This document shows positions 41,277-45,120 of a stretch of 45,120 nt of DNA, in pieces; position 1 is the first letter of the stretch, and every line of letters begins with the position of its first letter. The notes beneath the pieces were generated by a model that was not told the origin of the DNA, did no database searches, and saw only the letters and a program-made list of their open reading frames with translations. Location: the NCBI RefSeq assembly GCF_001665295.1, contig NZ_LZSE01000106.1:1-45120 (forward strand). Direction: 5' to 3'. The position numbers were made by a program, and so were the translations under genes. The stretch is from Mycobacterium sp. 1554424.7. Its GTDB lineage: Bacteria > Actinomycetota > Actinomycetes > Mycobacteriales > Mycobacteriaceae.

Positions 41277-42737
41277 CTACCGGATCGCCGCGCGGACGGC
41301 GGCCGCGAACGCGTCGCCGCGGGCGGCGTAGCCGGCGAACTGGTCGAACGACGCGCCGGCCGGTGCCAGCAGCACCGTGTCGCCCGGCTTGGCGAGGTCC
41401 CGGGCCGCGGCGACGGCCGCGGTCATGACGCGAGCGCCGAGGTCGCCGCCGGAATGTCTCACTTCTGTCACTTCAACAACAGAAGCACCAGGAACCACAG
41501 CTGTCGCATTCATATCAGCATCCTCGCCTGTCACAACCTGGACGACGGGGACATCCGGCGCGTGTCGCGATAACGCCTCGGCAACCTCGGCCCTGTCTCG
41601 GCCGATGAGCACGGCGCCGACCAGCCGCGATGCGATCCTGGCGACCTCGGCGTCGACGGATGCGCCCTTCAGCAAACCGCCGGCCAGCCACACCACCCGC
41701 GGGTAGGCCAGCACCGACGCCTGCGCGGCGTGCGGGTTGGTGGCCTTGGAGTCGTCGACGTAGGTGATCCCGTCGGCGACGGCCACGACCTCGGCGCGGT
41801 GCCGGCCCAGCCGGAAGGACGCGACCGCCGCCTCGATTGCCTCCGGGGCCACGCCGACGCTGCGGGCCAGGGCCGCCGCGGCCAGGGCGTCGAGCACGCC
41901 GACCGGGCCGGGCACCGGGATCGATTCGGCCGGCAGCAGCGTCAGGTCGTCGGCGAAGGCGCGGTCGACCAGCAGCCCGTCGCGCACGCCGAGTTCGCCC
42001 GCCGCCGGTTCGCCGAGCCGGAAGCCGACCCGGACCGGCGCGGGCGCGGCGTCCAGCAGCGCGGCCGCCCGCGCGTCGTCCAGCCCGACCACCGCCACCC
42101 GACCGCCCAGCACCCGGGCCTTGGCCGCGGTGTATTCGGCCATCGTGGCGTGCCAGTCCAGGTGGTCCTCGGCGATGTTGAGCACGACGCCGGCCTCGGG
42201 CCGCAGCGACGGCGCCCAGTGCAGCTGGAAGCTGGACGCCTCGACGGCCAACAGGTCGGCGGGCTGGTCCAGCACGTCGAGCACCGGATCGCCGATGTTG
42301 CCGCACAGCACGCTGCTTTTCCCGCCGGCGACCAGCATCGCGTGCAGCATCGAAGTCGTCGTGGTCTTGCCGTTCGTCCCGGTGACCACCAACCAGCGGC
42401 GCGGCGGCCCGTAGTGGCCCGCGGCGTCGAGCCGCCAGGCCAACTCCACGTCACCCCAGATCGGCACGCCCGCCGTTGCCGCGGCGGCCAGCAGCGGCGC
42501 GGTCGGCGCGAAGCCGGGGCTGGTGACCACCAGGGCGTACTCGGACACCCGCCCCGCGGCTGTCGGCGTCGTCACGGTCGCCACCCCGGCGTCGGCGTAC
42601 TGGCGCAACGTTTCGGGGTCGTCGTCGCAGAGGGTCGGGGCCGCGCCAAATCTGCTCAGGGCCGCCAACACCGCCTTGCCGGTCACGCCGCCGCCGGCCA
42701 CCAGCACGGGCGCGCCCGGCGTGAGCGGGTCAAGCAC
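41277..42737 (-). CDS. murD: UDP-N-acetylmuramoyl-L-alanine:D-glutamate ligase MurD
   Basis: MurD adds D-Glu to the precursor. The product is 486 aa from a GTG at 42737 ([24 protein letters not shown]), the same length as in M. tuberculosis; an earlier start at 42767 overlaps mraY. Motifs are the ATP loop [25 protein letters not shown] and [21 protein letters not shown]. Near the C-terminus (41455-41520) the DNA is locally AT-richer with atypical codons, encoding a variable linker ([20 protein letters not shown]). The start is one base after the mraY stop. Confidence 0.95.
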   Translation of the reverse strand: MLDPLTPGAPVLVAGGGVTGKAVLAALSRFGAAPTLCDDDPETLRQYADAGVATVTTPTAAGRVSEYALVVTSPGFAPTAPLLAAAATAGVPIWGDVELAWRLDAAGHYGPPRRWLVVTGTNGKTTTTSMLHAMLVAGGKSSVLCGNIGDPVLDVLDQPADLLAVEASSFQLHWAPSLRPEAGVVLNIAEDHLDWHATMAEYTAAKARVLGGRVAVVGLDDARAAALLDAAPAPVRVGFRLGEPAAGELGVRDGLLVDRAFADDLTLLPAESIPVPGPVGVLDALAAAALARSVGVAPEAIEAAVASFRLGRHRAEVVAVADGITYVDDSKATNPHAAQASVLAYPRVVWLAGGLLKGASVDAEVARIASRLVGAVLIGRDRAEVAEALSRHAPDVPVVQVVTGEDADMNATAVVPGASVVEVTEVRHSGGDLGARVMTAAVAAARDLAKPGDTVLLAPAGASFDQFAGYAARGDAFAAAVRAAIR

Positions 42738-42738
42738 G

Positions 42739-43818
42739 TCAGGCTCCGATCGTGGCCAGCCACTCACCGTAGAACAGGGCGACGCCCAGCCCGCAGGTGA
42801 TCGCGGTGAGCAGCCAGAAGCGGATGATCACCGTGGTTTCGGCCCAGCCCGCCAGTTCGAAATGGTGGTGGAAGGGCGCCATCCGGAAAACCCGGCGCCC
42901 GGTGGTGCGAAAGGCCAGGATCTGCAGCACGACGGAGGTGACCTCGGCGACGAACAGCGAGCCGAGGACGACGGCCAGGATCTCGGTGCGGCTGGTGACC
43001 GAGAGGCCCGCGATGATGCCGCCCAGCGCCAGCGAGCCGGTGTCGCCCATGAAGATCTTGGCGGGCGCGGCGTTCCACCACAGAAAGCCGATGCAGGCGC
43101 CGGCGGTGGCGGCGGCGATGATCGCCAGGTCCAGTGGGTCGCGCACGTTGTAGCAGCCGAGCCCGGGCGCGGTGACGCACGCGTTGCGGTACTGCCAGAA
43201 GGTGATCAGCACGTAGGCGGCGCTGACCATCGCCATGCTGCCGGCGGCCAGCCCGTCCAGGCCGTCGGTGAAGTTGACCGCGTTGGACCAGGCGCTGACG
43301 ACGACCACGCAGAACAGCACGAACAGCGCGGGAGCCAGTGTGACGGTGGCGATTTCACGCACGTAGGACAGGTTCGCGCTGGCCGGTGTCAAGCCGTTGG
43401 CGTTGCGGAACTGCAACACCAGCACGCCGAAGAGCACCGCGGCGACGATCTGCCCGACCGTCTTGGCCGTCTTGTTCAGCCCGAGGTTGCGCGACCGGCG
43501 GATCTTGATCAGGTCGTCGAGGAACCCCACGACGCCCAGCGCGGTGGCCAGGCCGAGCACCAGCAGGCCCGACGCGGAGATGCCCTCGCCGTCGAAGGCC
43601 AGGCCGGCCAGATGGGTGCCCAGGTATCCCGCCCAGATGCCGGCCAGGATCGCCACGCCGCCCATCGACGGGGTGCCGCGCTTGGTGTGATGGCTCGGCG
43701 GGCCGTCCTCGCGGATCTGGTGGCCGAAGCCCTGCCGGGTGAACAGCCGGATCAGCGCCGGCGTCAGCAGAATGGACACGGTCAGCGCGATCGCGACCGC
43801 GATCAGGATCTGTCTCAC
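42739..43818 (-). CDS. mraY: Phospho-MurNAc-pentapeptide transferase MraY (MurX)
   Basis: MraY moves the precursor to decaprenyl phosphate, making lipid I. The product is 359 aa with about ten membrane helices. Signature loops are [13 protein letters not shown], the Asp-rich [24 protein letters not shown] and [10 protein letters not shown], plus the C-terminal [11 protein letters not shown]. The GTG start overlaps the murF stop by four bases (GTGA). Confidence 0.97.
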   Translation of the reverse strand: MRQILIAVAIALTVSILLTPALIRLFTRQGFGHQIREDGPPSHHTKRGTPSMGGVAILAGIWAGYLGTHLAGLAFDGEGISASGLLVLGLATALGVVGFLDDLIKIRRSRNLGLNKTAKTVGQIVAAVLFGVLVLQFRNANGLTPASANLSYVREIATVTLAPALFVLFCVVVVSAWSNAVNFTDGLDGLAAGSMAMVSAAYVLITFWQYRNACVTAPGLGCYNVRDPLDLAIIAAATAGACIGFLWWNAAPAKIFMGDTGSLALGGIIAGLSVTSRTEILAVVLGSLFVAEVTSVVLQILAFRTTGRRVFRMAPFHHHFELAGWAETTVIIRFWLLTAITCGLGVALFYGEWLATIGA

Positions 43819-45120
43819 GGGCGCGCCCCGGTGTCGGCCGCCAGCGCCTCCGCGAGCGCACCCAGGCCGGCGGCGTTGGACGCCTTGACCAGGACGACGT
43901 CGCCGGGCCGCAGCTCCGCCCGCAACAGGGCCAGCGCGGCGTCGCCGTCGGGCACGTTAACCGAGCCTCGCTCACCGGAACCCCATGAGCCCCCTGCCCC
44001 TTCTAGGACCGCGCCGCCGTGCATGGCGCTCATCGACCTCCCGGTTCCCACGACAACGAGTCGAGACACATCTAAGCGCACCGCGAGCCGGCCGATGCGA
44101 TCGTGCTCGGTTATCGCGTCCTCGCCGAGCTCGGCCATCTCGCCCAGCACCGCCCAGCTCCTGCGCCGTTCGGCGGGGCCTTGTTGCGGGCCGTGGGCGA
44201 TCCAGGCCAGCGCCTGCAGCCCGGCCCGCATCGAGTCGGGGTTGGCGTTGTAGGCGTCGTCGATCACGGTGACGCCGTCGGCGCGGGTGGTGACGTGCAT
44301 GCGGTGGCGCGACACCGGGCCGGCCCCGGCCAGGGCGGTCGCCACCTGATCCAGGCTGGCGCCGCATTGCAGCGCGACCGCGGCGGCGCACAGCGCGTTG
44401 GTGACCTGATGGTCGCCGAACACGCCGAGCCGCACCTCTACCGCGCTGTCCATCGCGTGCAGGGTAAAGCGCGGCCTGGCCAGTTCGTCCAGCGACACTC
44501 CATCGGCCCACACGTCGCTCGGCCCGGCGTCGGTGCGGGCGGCGCGGCTGACCCGGACCACCCGGGCGGCGGTGACGTCGGCCATCGCCGCCACTGCCGG
44601 GTCGTCGACGTTGAGGATGACGACGCCGGACGGCGGAACGGCTTGCGGCAGTTCGGCTTTGGTTCGCGCGATGGCTTCCCGGGAGCCGAATTCGCCCAGG
44701 TGGGCGGTGCCAACGTTGAGGACCACCCCGATCGCCGGCGGGGCGATCTCGGCGAGTGCCGCGATGTTGCCGGGGTGCCGCGCCGACATCTCCAGAATTA
44801 GGTAGTCGGTGCGCCGCGTCGCGCGCAACACCGTCCACGGGTGACCCAGCTCGTTGTTGAACGACCCCGGCGGGGCCACCACCTCGCCCAGCGGCGCGAG
44901 CACGGCGGCCACCAGGTCCTTGGTCGACGTCTTTCCCGACGAGCCGGTGATCCCGATGATCCTCAGCCCGCCCGCGACCAGTTCGGCCGCCACCGCGGTT
45001 GCCAGTTTGGCCAGCGCGGCCAGGACCGCCGCGCCCGAGCCGTCGGCGTCGTGCTCGAGGACCCCGGCCCGTCGGCGTCCCCGCCATCGTGGTCGCTCCC
45101 GAAGGCGCTCCCGGATCGCG
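43815..45120 (-). CDS. murF: UDP-MurNAc-tripeptide:D-Ala-D-Ala ligase MurF, partial, with inverted segment
   Basis: MurF adds D-Ala-D-Ala to the precursor. The window ends inside the gene, so the first part is missing. The visible part holds the ATP loop [56 protein letters not shown] and [19 protein letters not shown]. From [14 protein letters not shown] downstream it follows the family; upstream, codons from 45118 to 45066 read as an Arg-rich run ([16 protein letters not shown]). Read on the opposite strand the same DNA gives [18 protein letters not shown], the expected MurF sequence. The frame stays open through the inverted part. Confidence 0.9.
   Translation of the reverse strand, partial: AIRERLRERPRWRGRRRAGVLEHDADGSGAAVLAALAKLATAVAAELVAGGLRIIGITGSSGKTSTKDLVAAVLAPLGEVVAPPGSFNNELGHPWTVLRATRRTDYLILEMSARHPGNIAALAEIAPPAIGVVLNVGTAHLGEFGSREAIARTKAELPQAVPPSGVVILNVDDPAVAAMADVTAARVVRVSRAARTDAGPSDVWADGVSLDELARPRFTLHAMDSAVEVRLGVFGDHQVTNALCAAAVALQCGASLDQVATALAGAGPVSRHRMHVTTRADGVTVIDDAYNANPDSMRAGLQALAWIAHGPQQGPAERRRSWAVLGEMAELGEDAITEHDRIGRLAVRLDVSRLVVVGTGRSMSAMHGGAVLEGAGGSWGSGERGSVNVPDGDAALALLRAELRPGDVVLVKASNAAGLGALAEALAADTGARP
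45065..45120. repeat. Inverted 47-bp murF segment bounded by 7-bp inverted repeats
   Basis: CGGCCCG at 45065-45071 is one repeat. The 47 bases 45072-45118 are in plus (opposite) orientation relative to murF. The last two bases CG (45119-45120) match the expected end of the partner repeat just beyond the window. Restoring the 47 bases to minus orientation regenerates a normal MurF sequence running into AGVLEHD. Confidence 0.7.

Noticed and set aside
43972-45087. A 371-codon minus-strand frame over murF in another phase.
   Set aside because: It is a shadow: the true MurF frame carries the Mur ligase motifs, while this frame is Arg/Gly-rich throughout.

Overview
The window is high-GC actinobacterial DNA. 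Gene content and order match the mycobacterial chromosome: hisG-hisE-PPE37, metH, mshC-cysQ, lppL-pyrD, and the wag31-sepF-ftsZ-ftsQ-murCG-ftsW-murD-mraY-murF block. They follow, with a few insertions and losses, the segment that runs from Rv2117 to Rv2157c in M. tuberculosis. PE and PPE genes, an IdeR-type iron box and the mycothiol ligase gene point to a slow-growing Mycobacterium, possibly near the M. avium complex; the species is inference. Names of M. tuberculosis counterparts come from recalled synteny and sequence, not from a search.

Layout. (1) 58-2148: DUF503 protein, TrmI tRNA methyltransferase and a RecB-like Fe-S nuclease. (2) 2149-5770: a DEAD-box helicase with a long leader, a 71-aa protein, a mercuric-reductase-like flavoprotein and a DUF4126 membrane protein; most of this is accessory relative to M. 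tuberculosis. (3) 5897-8588: hisG-hisE divergent from a PPE37-like gene across an iron box. (4) 8637-14022: SnoaL-like protein, metH and a PAC2 protein. (5) 14041-19633: SDR, mshC, cysQ, then a conserved actinobacterial cluster (SCO1664-like kinase fold, DUF3090, histidine phosphatase) and a 99-aa protein; uppP, expected near here, is absent. (6) 19744-22153: lppL, a DUF5703-like gene and pyrD, partly overlapping. (7) 22375-26133: two tandem PE genes sharing a C-terminal domain. (8) 26222-29639: PEBP protein, M20 peptidase, tRNA-Leu(GAG), then a scar with palindromes, an IS481-type transposase tail, a VapBC module and two copies of a 36-bp repeat. (9) 29785-45120: phosphoribosyltransferase, Rv2144c-like protein, then the minus-strand division and cell-wall cluster from wag31 to a partial murF, most of its later genes overlapping by 4 bases.

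The genes of block 9 act together in septum placement (Wag31, SepF, FtsZ, FtsQ, FtsW) and in making and flipping peptidoglycan precursor (MurC, MurD, MurF, MraY, MurG). Blocks 4 and 5 centre on sulfur and thiol metabolism (MetH, MshC, CysQ).

The strongest unexpected signal is at the right edge. A 47-bp stretch of murF (45072-45118) reads in the opposite orientation to the rest of the gene and sits between 7-bp inverted repeats, so it looks like a precise micro-inversion (real, or an assembly fold-back). Other points of note are a hairpin that covers the metH ribosome binding site, many genes with a TANNNT box 6-7 nt before the start codon (probable leaderless mRNAs), and the tRNA-adjacent toxin-antitoxin scar.
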